DNA of 64,000 bases from assembly GCF_900105185.1 (NCBI RefSeq), contig NZ_FNTJ01000001.1:1942501-2006500 (forward strand), in the 5' to 3' direction. The translations under genes were made by a program, and so were the position numbers. This document shows, in pieces, positions 36,233 through 53,011 of this stretch. How positions within the stretch are numbered: the stretch's first letter is position 1; each line of letters opens with the position of its first letter. Below the pieces are notes generated by a model, which saw only the letters and a list, made by a program, of their open reading frames with translations, did not search any database and was not told the DNA's origin. Source of the DNA: Pseudomonas saponiphila (GTDB lineage: Bacteria > Pseudomonadota > Gammaproteobacteria > Pseudomonadales > Pseudomonadaceae).

Positions 36233-37405
36233 ATGGCAAACCCCTACCGCGAATTGTTCAAGGCCCCGGGCAGCCGTGCCTTCGTCCTGGCCGGGATGCT
36301 GGCGCGCATGCCGATTTCCATGACCGGCATCGGTCTGATCACCATGCTGGCCCAGTTGCACGGCGGCTATGCCCTGGCCGGCTCGGTGGCGGCGACCTTC
36401 GCTCTGGCCACGGCGTTTTGCGCACCCCAGGTTTCGCGCCTGGTGGACCGTTTCGGCCAGGGACGGGTGCTGCCACTGGCGGCGACCCTGGGGGGTGGTG
36501 CACTGCTGGCCCTGCTGCTGTGTACGCGCCTGCAGGCCCCGCACTGGACCCTGTACCTGTGCGCGGCCCTGGCCGGGTGCATGCCCAGCATGTCGGCCAT
36601 GGTCCGTGCCCGCTGGACCGAGCTGTACCGTGGCCAGCCGCAGTTGCAGACCGCTTACGCCCTGGAGTCGGTGCTCGACGAAGTCTGCTTCATCATCGGT
36701 CCGCCGTTGTCGGTGGGCCTGTGCGTGGGCCTGTTTCCCGAGGCCGGGCCACTGGGCGCGCTGCTGGCGCTGGCCCTGGGGGTGGGCGTGTTCGTCATGC
36801 AGAAAAGCACCGAGCCCCCCGTGCATCCCCATGAGCAGGGGCAGGGCGGCTCGATCATTCGTTCCGGGGAGATCCGCCTGCTGATGCTGCTGATGACCGC
36901 CATGGGCACCATCGTCGGGGTGGTGGACGTGGTCAGCGTGGCCTTCGCCCAGCAGCAGGGGCAGCCGGCGGCGGCGAGCATCGTGCTTTCGGTGTACGCC
37001 ATCGGCTCGTGCCTGGCGGGCATTGCCTTCGGGGCGCTGAAACTGGCCACGCCCTTGCCCCGCTTGTTCATGTATGGCGGCATCGCCACGGCCCTGGCCA
37101 CTGTGCCGCTGCTGTGGGCGAGCAACATCCTCGGCCTGTCCCTGGCGGTGTTCGTCGCCGGGCTGTTTTTCTCCCCGACCCTGATCGTCGCCATGGCCCT
37201 GGTGGAGCGCAGCGTACCGCCGGCCAAGCTTACCGAGGGCCTGACCTGGCTGGTCACCGGCTTGAGCATCGGCGTGGCCCTGGGAGCCGCCGGTTCCGGG
37301 GCGCTGGTGGATCAGTTCGGCGCCCGCAGCGGTTTCTGGCTGGCCCTGGCCGGTGGCGCCGTGGTACTGGGGGCGGCGTTGCAGAGCTATCGACGGCTGC
37401 GCTGA
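36233..37405 (+). CDS. Major facilitator superfamily transporter
   Basis: 390 residues with about twelve hydrophobic segments. Start ATG 36233 follows AAGGAG. It has the MFS loop 2-3 remnant SRLVDRFGQGRVLPL and a repeated half in the C-terminus (LVDQFGARSGFWLALAG). It is divergently paired with a TetR repressor, the usual layout of a drug or metabolite efflux gene. The type II thioesterase of the siderophore locus starts 71 bases downstream from its own PvdS-type promoter, so export of the siderophore peptide is possible but not indicated by a shared promoter. Confidence 0.87.
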   Translation: MANPYRELFKAPGSRAFVLAGMLARMPISMTGIGLITMLAQLHGGYALAGSVAATFALATAFCAPQVSRLVDRFGQGRVLPLAATLGGGALLALLLCTRLQAPHWTLYLCAALAGCMPSMSAMVRARWTELYRGQPQLQTAYALESVLDEVCFIIGPPLSVGLCVGLFPEAGPLGALLALALGVGVFVMQKSTEPPVHPHEQGQGGSIIRSGEIRLLMLLMTAMGTIVGVVDVVSVAFAQQQGQPAAASIVLSVYAIGSCLAGIAFGALKLATPLPRLFMYGGIATALATVPLLWASNILGLSLAVFVAGLFFSPTLIVAMALVERSVPPAKLTEGLTWLVTGLSIGVALGAAGSGALVDQFGARSGFWLALAGGAVVLGAALQSYRRLR

Positions 37406-37419
37406 AAGCTGCGGCGGAC

Positions 37420-37443
37420 TAATTTGTCCGCCCCACGCCGCGT
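37420..37443 (+). promoter_or_regulatory. PvdS-type iron-starvation promoter of the thioesterase gene
   Basis: TAATT-N16-CGT at 37420-37443, one mismatch from the IS box TAAAT-N16-CGT with exact spacing. It has the same variant half-site as the promoter of the NRPS operon at 39434. It lies 34 bases before the GTG start. Confidence 0.72.
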
Positions 37444-37476
37444 TCTCTTAACAGTCCATTCGTCGAGGGAATAACC

Positions 37477-38217
37477 GTGACCCAGTTGAACCTGCTGTGC
37501 CTGCCGTACTCCGGTGCCAGCGCCATGGTCTACAGCCGCTGGCGCCGCCAGTTGCCGTCGTGGCTGCACCTGCAACCGGTGGAGTTGCCGGGGCGTGGCA
37601 GCCGCTACGCCGAGCCCCTGCACACCGACCTGCGTGAACTGGCGCGGCAGCTGGCCCAGGAACTGCGCCCCGCCCTGAACAGCCCCTACGCCTTGTTCGG
37701 CCACAGCCTGGGGGCCTTGCTGGCCTGCGAGCTGGCCCACGCCCTGCGCGCCCTCGGCTGCCCGGAACCGCTGGCGCTGTTCGCCTCGGGCACCGCCGCG
37801 CCGACCCTGCGCAGTGAATATGACCGGGGGTTTGCCGAGCCCAAGACTGACGCCCAGTTGATCGAGCAACTGCGCACCCTCAACGGCACCAGCGAAGAGG
37901 TGCTGGCCAATCAGGAACTGATGAGCCTGACCCTGCCGATCCTGCGGGCCGATTTCCTCCTGTGCGGAGGCTATCGACCGTTGCAGCGGCCCTTGCTCAA
38001 CTGCCCGGTGCACGTCCTGGGCGGCAAGGCCGACCGCGCCACCGGCGAGCAACTGATCGGCTGGAGCAAGGAGACCCATGGCAGCTTCTCGGTGGACATG
38101 CTGGCGGGCGGGCACTTCTTCATTCATGAACACGAAGCCCGGGTGCTGAGCCTGATCAAGGGCCACCTTGAGGTGCAGCGCCGCCGTCACCTGCAACCGG
38201 CGGCCATGGTTGTCTGA
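37477..38217 (+). CDS. Type II (editing) thioesterase of the siderophore NRPS
   Basis: 246 residues starting at GTG 37477 after CGAGGGA. Alpha/beta hydrolase with the serine elbow FGHSLGALLACELAH, acid in LGGKADRATG and His in GGHFFIHEH. Type II thioesterases remove misprimed acyl groups from peptidyl carrier domains; PvdG of the pyoverdine system is of this kind. Its PvdS-type promoter and position next to the synthetases support that role. Unlike a type I thioesterase it is a separate protein and cannot by itself explain chain release. Confidence 0.9.
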   Translation: MTQLNLLCLPYSGASAMVYSRWRRQLPSWLHLQPVELPGRGSRYAEPLHTDLRELARQLAQELRPALNSPYALFGHSLGALLACELAHALRALGCPEPLALFASGTAAPTLRSEYDRGFAEPKTDAQLIEQLRTLNGTSEEVLANQELMSLTLPILRADFLLCGGYRPLQRPLLNCPVHVLGGKADRATGEQLIGWSKETHGSFSVDMLAGGHFFIHEHEARVLSLIKGHLEVQRRRHLQPAAMVV

Positions 38218-38369
38218 AGGCGCGTCGGGTTGCAGCGCCGACGCAGGCCGCCAACGTCCCGCAGGGACACAGGAAGCGCCCCACGCCGGAGTTGACGGTT
38301 GCTCGCCAGGCAAAGCCCGGCGGGCCTTTGCGTCGCTTCGCGGGCGCGGCAGCGGCTAGCGGCGCGGGC

Positions 38370-39338
38370 TCAACCCAGGGAACCGCCCAGGCGCCAGTAG
38401 CCCATCAGGGTCAGGTTGCGACGCTCCTGGCCGCGCTCGTTGATCAGGTGGCGGCGGATGCTCATCACCGTGGCCGACTCGCCGGCCACCCAGGCGTAGA
38501 AGCGGTTGTCCGCCGGCTTGGCGGTTTCCCAGGGGCGTTGTTCAGGGTCGCCTTCGGCCACCTTGAGCGGCCGGCGCCCGGCGCTGGCCGGCGGCAGCTC
38601 GGCCAGCTCCCGGGCGGCATGGATCAGAGGTTCGCCATGTTGCGCCCCCAGCACGTCCCGGGGCAGCCAACTGAGCCGGGTCTGCGGATGGCACTGCAGG
38701 TCGATGCAGTCGCTCTCATGGGGCACCTCGATGAACACCTGCACATCCGGGTAGTCCGGATAGTCCTGCAACTCTTCGAGAATCCCGGCGATGGCCGGCA
38801 GCGCGGTTTCATCGCCCATCAGCAGCACCTTGCCAATGCCTGCTGGGGGCAGCCATTCGTAACCGCCGGGGTCGCCGCTGTAGGCCTTGTTCGGCACCAC
38901 CATCTGCAGACAGTCGCCGGGCCGGGCATGGGTGGCCCAGGCCGAGGCCGGGCCATTGACCCCATGCAGGACGAAATCCACATCCAGCTCCGCCGGATGC
39001 AAGCGCAGCGCGCGGATGGTGTAGGTACGCATCGGCGGCTGCTGTTCGGCCGGCAACTGGCGCCGGGCCGCCTGCCAGTCCCCTTGCGCCGGCAGTTGCG
39101 GCGGCGTGCCGTCGGCCCCGGGAAACAGCAGCTTGATGCGCTGGTCCGGCGCCAGGGTGCGCGCCTGGGCGATGTCTTCGCCGCTGAACACCAGGCGCAG
39201 CATGGACGGGCTGAGCTCGATGCGCTGCTTGAGCTCGACGTTGATCAGGCGGTAGCCCCGAGGTGGCTGGGCTCCGACACCTACCAGTTTGCGCAGGCCC
39301 TGGGCCAGGGCACTGGCCAGAGAAGTGGCTGAGGACAT
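38370..39338 (-). CDS. Siderophore-interacting FAD protein (ferric-siderophore reductase, ViuB type)
   Basis: 322 residues from ATG 39338 (MSSATSLASAL...). FAD-binding region MRTYTIRALRLHPAELDVDFVLHG, a middle MVVPNKAY/LLMGDETALPAIAGIL, and the C-terminal NAD(P)H signature FYAWVAGESATVMSIRRHL ending GYWRLGGSLG. Cytoplasmic enzymes of this family reduce Fe(III) from imported siderophores. It has an exact PvdS box (39374-39397) and is divergent from NRPS1. This is notable because the pyoverdine systems I know release iron by reduction in the periplasm. Confidence 0.9.
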   Translation of the reverse strand: MSSATSLASALAQGLRKLVGVGAQPPRGYRLINVELKQRIELSPSMLRLVFSGEDIAQARTLAPDQRIKLLFPGADGTPPQLPAQGDWQAARRQLPAEQQPPMRTYTIRALRLHPAELDVDFVLHGVNGPASAWATHARPGDCLQMVVPNKAYSGDPGGYEWLPPAGIGKVLLMGDETALPAIAGILEELQDYPDYPDVQVFIEVPHESDCIDLQCHPQTRLSWLPRDVLGAQHGEPLIHAARELAELPPASAGRRPLKVAEGDPEQRPWETAKPADNRFYAWVAGESATVMSIRRHLINERGQERRNLTLMGYWRLGGSLG

Positions 39339-39373
39339 GATCGCGACCTTGTTAAGGAGAAGGTCCTGATTTG

Positions 39374-39397
39374 ACGAGCCGCGGCCTGTGCAATTTA
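39374..39397 (-). promoter_or_regulatory. PvdS-type iron-starvation promoter of the reductase gene (exact consensus)
   Basis: On the minus strand TAAAT (39397-39393), 16 bases, then CGT (39376-39374): a full match to TAAAT-N16-CGT. It faces away from the NRPS promoter at 39434, giving a divergent pair. Confidence 0.82.
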
Positions 39398-39433
39398 CCG
39401 TGGCGATGCCCCTGCGTCCGCCGTGGGCGGGGT

Positions 39434-39457
39434 TAATTTTTCTCCTGGGCCATCCGT
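39434..39457 (+). promoter_or_regulatory. PvdS-type iron-starvation promoter of the NRPS operon
   Basis: TAATT (39434-39438), 16 bases, CGT (39455-39457), preceded by GGT and followed by TTCG. One mismatch to the IS box, exact spacing, 57 bases before the NRPS1 start. Confidence 0.75.
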
Positions 39458-39513
39458 TTCGTAGGGATAGCCGAGCCATTGCTCGATACCCAACATGTAC
39501 GGATGAACCCCCG

Positions 39514-48801
<9,288 letters not shown>

Positions 48802-48822
48802 AGCCGTTATTGAAGAATCATG

Positions 48823-48847
48823 CAGGCGCGTGCGATCGCCGCGCCTG
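48823..48847. other. Hairpin between NRPS1 and the hydroxylase gene
   Basis: CAGGCGCG and CGCGCCTG pair perfectly around a nine-base loop, with no T-run. It may tune mRNA processing or translation inside the operon. Confidence 0.5.
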
Positions 48848-48870
48848 ATACCGCGAATCGGAGGTGGGTC

Positions 48871-49929
48871 ATGTCGAAATTCGAGTCTCAAGCCATACCG
48901 GCATTGGGCAAAGGACGGCGCAAGAGCTTGAGCCTGGACCAGTCCAGTCTGGTGACGTTCACGCCGCTGTTCGAAAACAGCTCGATTCCTCTGCTGTGTA
49001 CGCCGAACGTTCCCGGCGTGGGTCTGGCGCAGTGGGCCGGGGAAAACCGCGAGCTGCTCCAGGAAAAGCTCGACCGGCACGCGACGCTGTTGTTCCGCGG
49101 CTTCGCGGTACAGGACATCAATGAGTTCAACCAATGCGTCGATGCGATTTCCGGTGGCGCCCTGGAGTACCTGTTCCGAGCCTCGCCGCGGACCCAGATC
49201 ACCAAGAAGCTCAATGTCTACAGCTCCACCGACTACCCGGCCGCGGAAAAGATCTTTCCTCACAACGAGCACTCCTATTCCCCGGTGTTTCCGCTGCACC
49301 TGTATTTCTACTGCGACGTGCCGTCGACCACCGGTGGCGAGACGCCGTTCGGCGATACCCGGCATTTGCTGGCACGGATCGATCCGCAGGTGCGCGAAGA
49401 GTTCCAGCGCAAGCGCGTGCTCTACGTGCGCAACTATGGCGACGGCATGGGGCTGCCCTGGCAGACCGTGTTCCAGACCGACAACCACGCCGAGGTCGAG
49501 GCCTATTGCGCGAAGATCGGCGTGACCCCGGAATGGAAATCCGGCAATCGCCTGCGCACCCGGCAGCAGGGCCCGGCCATGGTCCGGCATCCGCGTACCG
49601 GCGAAAGCGTGTGGTTCAACCACGCGACCTTCTTCAACGCCCTGACCCTGCCGGAGAGCATCCGCGACAGCCTGCTGGCGGAGTTCGCGCCCGAGGACCT
49701 GCCGCAAAACACCTTCTTCGGCGACGGCAGCCCGATCCCCGATGACTACATCACCCATCTGCAACAGCTCTATCGCGAGGTGATGGTGGAGTTTCCCTGG
49801 GAGAAGGGCGACGTCGTGATGCTCGACAACATCCTCACCCTGCACGCCCGCAATGAATATTCAGGCCCGCGCAAAATACTCACAGCCATGGCCGTCCCGC
49901 TGAAAAGCACCGACGTGGCCATTGGTTAA
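48871..49929 (+). CDS. SyrP/TauD-like Fe(II)/2-oxoglutarate hydroxylase, probable NRPS beta-hydroxylase
   Basis: 352 residues from ATG 48871 after CGGAGGTGGG; an in-frame ATG at 48820 has no such site. Iron ligands in the HxE...H pattern of SyrP-like enzymes: H131 and E133 (FPHNEHSYSP) and H325 (LDNILTLHARNEY), with the 2-oxoglutarate arginine at R334 (SGPRKI). Such enzymes hydroxylate the beta-carbon of Asp or His bound to a carrier domain. It lies between NRPS1 and NRPS2, whose A domain reads as His, so beta-hydroxy-His, an iron-binding residue of some pyoverdines, is the best guess. Asp in NRPS3 is the alternative substrate. Confidence 0.88.
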   Translation: MSKFESQAIPALGKGRRKSLSLDQSSLVTFTPLFENSSIPLLCTPNVPGVGLAQWAGENRELLQEKLDRHATLLFRGFAVQDINEFNQCVDAISGGALEYLFRASPRTQITKKLNVYSSTDYPAAEKIFPHNEHSYSPVFPLHLYFYCDVPSTTGGETPFGDTRHLLARIDPQVREEFQRKRVLYVRNYGDGMGLPWQTVFQTDNHAEVEAYCAKIGVTPEWKSGNRLRTRQQGPAMVRHPRTGESVWFNHATFFNALTLPESIRDSLLAEFAPEDLPQNTFFGDGSPIPDDYITHLQQLYREVMVEFPWEKGDVVMLDNILTLHARNEYSGPRKILTAMAVPLKSTDVAIG

Positions 49930-49939
49930 GGACATCAGC

Positions 49940-52900
49940 ATGACCGACTTTACCCCAGCAGAGACGTTTCAGATTTCGGCCCAGCAGGCCGCAATTCTTT
50001 CCCAGCAGCAGTACCTGGGCCAGCCGCTGGCGGCGCAGGCGCTCCTGTCCTTCGACACGCCGCCCGAGCGTGCTGTGCTGCAGGCCGCGCTGAACGAGCT
50101 GTGCCAGCGCCACGAAATCCTGCGCACCACCTACCGGCAGATGCCCGGGTTCAAGCAGCCGGTGCAGGACATTGCGGCCCAGGTGCGTCTGCGCCTGATT
50201 CTGGAACCGGGGCGAAGTGTGCAACAGGCCCGTGCCGAGGATCGCCTGGCCCTGGCCGAAGTGCCCCTGGTGGCCTCGTTGCTGGATCGCCAGTTGCTGG
50301 TCAGCGTGGCCCTGGCCAGCTGTGACCGCCAGTCGCTGGCGCAACTGATGGCCGAACTGCAGCAACTCTGCGCGGGAGGGCAGTTGCAACCGTTCGACGG
50401 CCTGCAGTACGCCGATTACGCCGCCTGGCAGGGTGAGCTGAGTGAGCAGGCCATCGGCCGCGAGGGCCTGCAGTTCTGGCGCACCTTGTACGCCGAACGG
50501 CAGGCGGGGGTGCGCCTGCCTTTCGAGCGGCGCCTGGATTTCGCCCCGCAGTTGCAGGAATGCCGCCTGGACACCGAGCTGGCACCGACACTGCGCCAAC
50601 TGGCCGGTGCGGCCCAGCTGAGTGTCGAGGACAGCCTGCTGTTCCTCTGGGCCGGTTTTCTTGCCGGGTTGAGCCAGCAGGATTCGCTGCTGGTGGCCCT
50701 GACCGTCGACGGCCGCAGTGACCAGCTGCAGCAGACCCTGGGGCATTTCAGCCGGCGCCTGCCGGTGGCCGTCGCCCTGCAACCCCAGGCCACGCTGCAG
50801 GACAACCTGCAGGCATTCCGTCACCAACTTGACCTGAGCCGTTCCTGGCAGGATTGCCTGAACGAGCTGGACGTGTTCGGTGCCGAGCAGCCTCGCCCCC
50901 TGGACCTGGGGTGCTCCTACATCGAGGGCAGCGAGGCGCAGGAACTGTTCCTTGATCAGGCCTGCTTCGAGAAGCTGCACCTCTGGGCCCGGGCCGATGC
51001 CGACCGGCTGTCGCTGCAACTGAGCTGGCAACCGCGGCTGCTGCCTGAAGGCCTGCCTGAAGCCTGGCTGGAACAGTTCGCCCAGTGGCTCAAAGCGGCC
51101 GCCGCGGACAGCAGCTTGAGTCTTGAGCAATTGCCGTTGGTCAGCGGTGATCAGGCGCGGCGCCTGTTACAGGATTTTGATCGCAGCGCGGACCTGAGCG
51201 CCGCCGATGCACCACTGCTGCACCAGTTGTTCGAAGAGGCGGCCCGGGCCTTTCCCCAGCGTGCCGCGATCCATGTCGATGGCCTGGAGGTCACCTACGC
51301 CGAGCTCAATCGTCAGGCCAATCAGCTGGCCCACAGACTGCGCGAGCAAGGGGTCGACAGCGACGCCATCGTTGGCGTGTATGGCGCGCGATCCATCGAG
51401 ATCGTGGTGGCCCTGTTGGGCATTCTCAAGGCCGGTGGCGCCTACCTGCCGCTGGACCCGGCCTATCCCAGCGAACGCCTGTCCTTCATGCTCGAAGACT
51501 CGGCGGTGCGCTGCCTGATCAGCCTGCAGCCCTTGCACCCGGACCTCGTCCTGGCGGCCGACCTGCCGCTTATCACCCTGGACCCGCAGCTGTTGAGTGG
51601 CGATGCCCAGGCACCGGCGAGCAACAGCACGGCTGACAACCTGGCGTACGTCATCTACACCTCCGGCTCCACCGGCAGGCCCAAGGGCGTGATGGTTTCC
51701 CACGCCAATGCCAGTACCTCGACCCTGGCCCGGGGGGCGTTCTACCAGGCGCCCCTGGAGCGTTTCCTGATGCTGTCCTCGTTCTCCTTCGACAGCTCCG
51801 TAGCGGGGATCTTCTGGACCCTGAGCCAGGGCGCGACCTTGTACCTGCCCAGCGAAGAGCAGCACAAGGACCCGCAACAGGTCGCCGGGCTGATCGAGGC
51901 GCAGCGCATCTCCCACTTCCTGGCCCTGCCGTCGTTCTACGCGCAGATCCTCGAAGCCTTGCAGCAGCCGCAACTGCGCTGCGTGATCGTGGCCGGTGAA
52001 GCCTGTCCGGTGGAGCTGGCCGTGCGGCACCGGGAGCTGCTGCCCGAGACCTTGCTGGTCAATGAATACGGCCCTTCGGAAAGTGCGGTCTGGTGTTCGG
52101 CTTTCGCCGTGACGCAGGCGCCTGTGGATGAACGTGTGGCCATTGGTGGCGCCATCGCCGGTACGCGCCTGCGGGTGCTGGACGAAGAAGCCGAACTGGC
52201 CGGCATCGGTCGTGAGGGCGAATTGTTCATCGGTGGTCCAGGCCTGGCCCGTGGCTACCTCAAGCGTCCGGGGCTGACTGCCAGCCGCTTCCTTCCCGAC
52301 CCGTTCGCCACCACGCCGGGCGCACGTCTGTATCGCACCGGGGACCGGGTCAGCAGCTTGCCCCAGGGTAGGCTCGACTACCTCGGCCGGATCGATTTCC
52401 AGCTGAAGATCCGTGGCTTCCGCATCGAGCTGGGCGAGATCGTGAGCCTGCTCGGGCAGGCCGCCAATGTGCGCGAAGCCGCGGTGGTGGCTCGTGACAC
52501 GGTTGCCGGCAAGCAGCTGGTGGCCTATGTGGTGCTGGCCCGGGCCGAGGACCGCGAGGCCCAGGAACAGGTCCTGCTGGCCCAACTGCGAGAGCAGTTG
52601 CCCGAGTACATGGTGCCGGCGTTCATCAGTGTCTTGGAGCGTTTCCCCCTGACCCCCAACGGCAAGCTGGACCGTAACGCCCTGAGCGCCCTGGAGCTGC
52701 AAGGCAGTGCCTATGTGGCGCCGCGAAACGAGCTGGAGGCCACCCTGGCCGCCATCTGGCAGGAAGCGCTGCAGCTGGAGCGGGTCGGTGTTCACGACAA
52801 TTTCTTCGCTTTGGGCGGGCACTCGCTGCTGGCCACACGCATCCGTTCCAAGGTTCAGAGCGAGCTCAACCTGTCCTTGCCGCTGCGGGTGTTCTTCGAA

Positions 52901-53011
52901 GGCGAGACCGTGGAACTGCTGGCCCGTCAGGTCGAGCTGCACCGAGATTCCGAGGTGACAGGGGACAAGGTCGATGCCTTGGAAGCCCTGTTTGCGGAGG
53001 CCCAGGAGTGA
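49940..53011 (+). CDS. Siderophore NRPS 2: inactive C-like (interface) domain-A(His)-T
   Basis: 1023 residues. The first 420 are condensation-like but lack the catalytic HHxxxDG; the aligned stretch is ASCDRQS (126-132). This fits the interface domains described for siderophore beta-hydroxylase modules. The A domain (about 440-940) has pocket residues D-S-A-A-I-A-E-V-W, close to bacitracin-type histidine codes (DSxxxAEVx). The T domain has LGGHS (Ser962). Condensation onto this module must come from the C domain ending NRPS1. It starts 10 bases after the hydroxylase gene, and its stop overlaps the NRPS3 start (TGATG), so the three are coupled. Confidence 0.9.
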   Translation: MTDFTPAETFQISAQQAAILSQQQYLGQPLAAQALLSFDTPPERAVLQAALNELCQRHEILRTTYRQMPGFKQPVQDIAAQVRLRLILEPGRSVQQARAEDRLALAEVPLVASLLDRQLLVSVALASCDRQSLAQLMAELQQLCAGGQLQPFDGLQYADYAAWQGELSEQAIGREGLQFWRTLYAERQAGVRLPFERRLDFAPQLQECRLDTELAPTLRQLAGAAQLSVEDSLLFLWAGFLAGLSQQDSLLVALTVDGRSDQLQQTLGHFSRRLPVAVALQPQATLQDNLQAFRHQLDLSRSWQDCLNELDVFGAEQPRPLDLGCSYIEGSEAQELFLDQACFEKLHLWARADADRLSLQLSWQPRLLPEGLPEAWLEQFAQWLKAAAADSSLSLEQLPLVSGDQARRLLQDFDRSADLSAADAPLLHQLFEEAARAFPQRAAIHVDGLEVTYAELNRQANQLAHRLREQGVDSDAIVGVYGARSIEIVVALLGILKAGGAYLPLDPAYPSERLSFMLEDSAVRCLISLQPLHPDLVLAADLPLITLDPQLLSGDAQAPASNSTADNLAYVIYTSGSTGRPKGVMVSHANASTSTLARGAFYQAPLERFLMLSSFSFDSSVAGIFWTLSQGATLYLPSEEQHKDPQQVAGLIEAQRISHFLALPSFYAQILEALQQPQLRCVIVAGEACPVELAVRHRELLPETLLVNEYGPSESAVWCSAFAVTQAPVDERVAIGGAIAGTRLRVLDEEAELAGIGREGELFIGGPGLARGYLKRPGLTASRFLPDPFATTPGARLYRTGDRVSSLPQGRLDYLGRIDFQLKIRGFRIELGEIVSLLGQAANVREAAVVARDTVAGKQLVAYVVLARAEDREAQEQVLLAQLREQLPEYMVPAFISVLERFPLTPNGKLDRNALSALELQGSAYVAPRNELEATLAAIWQEALQLERVGVHDNFFALGGHSLLATRIRSKVQSELNLSLPLRVFFEGETVELLARQVELHRDSEVTGDKVDALEALFAEAQE

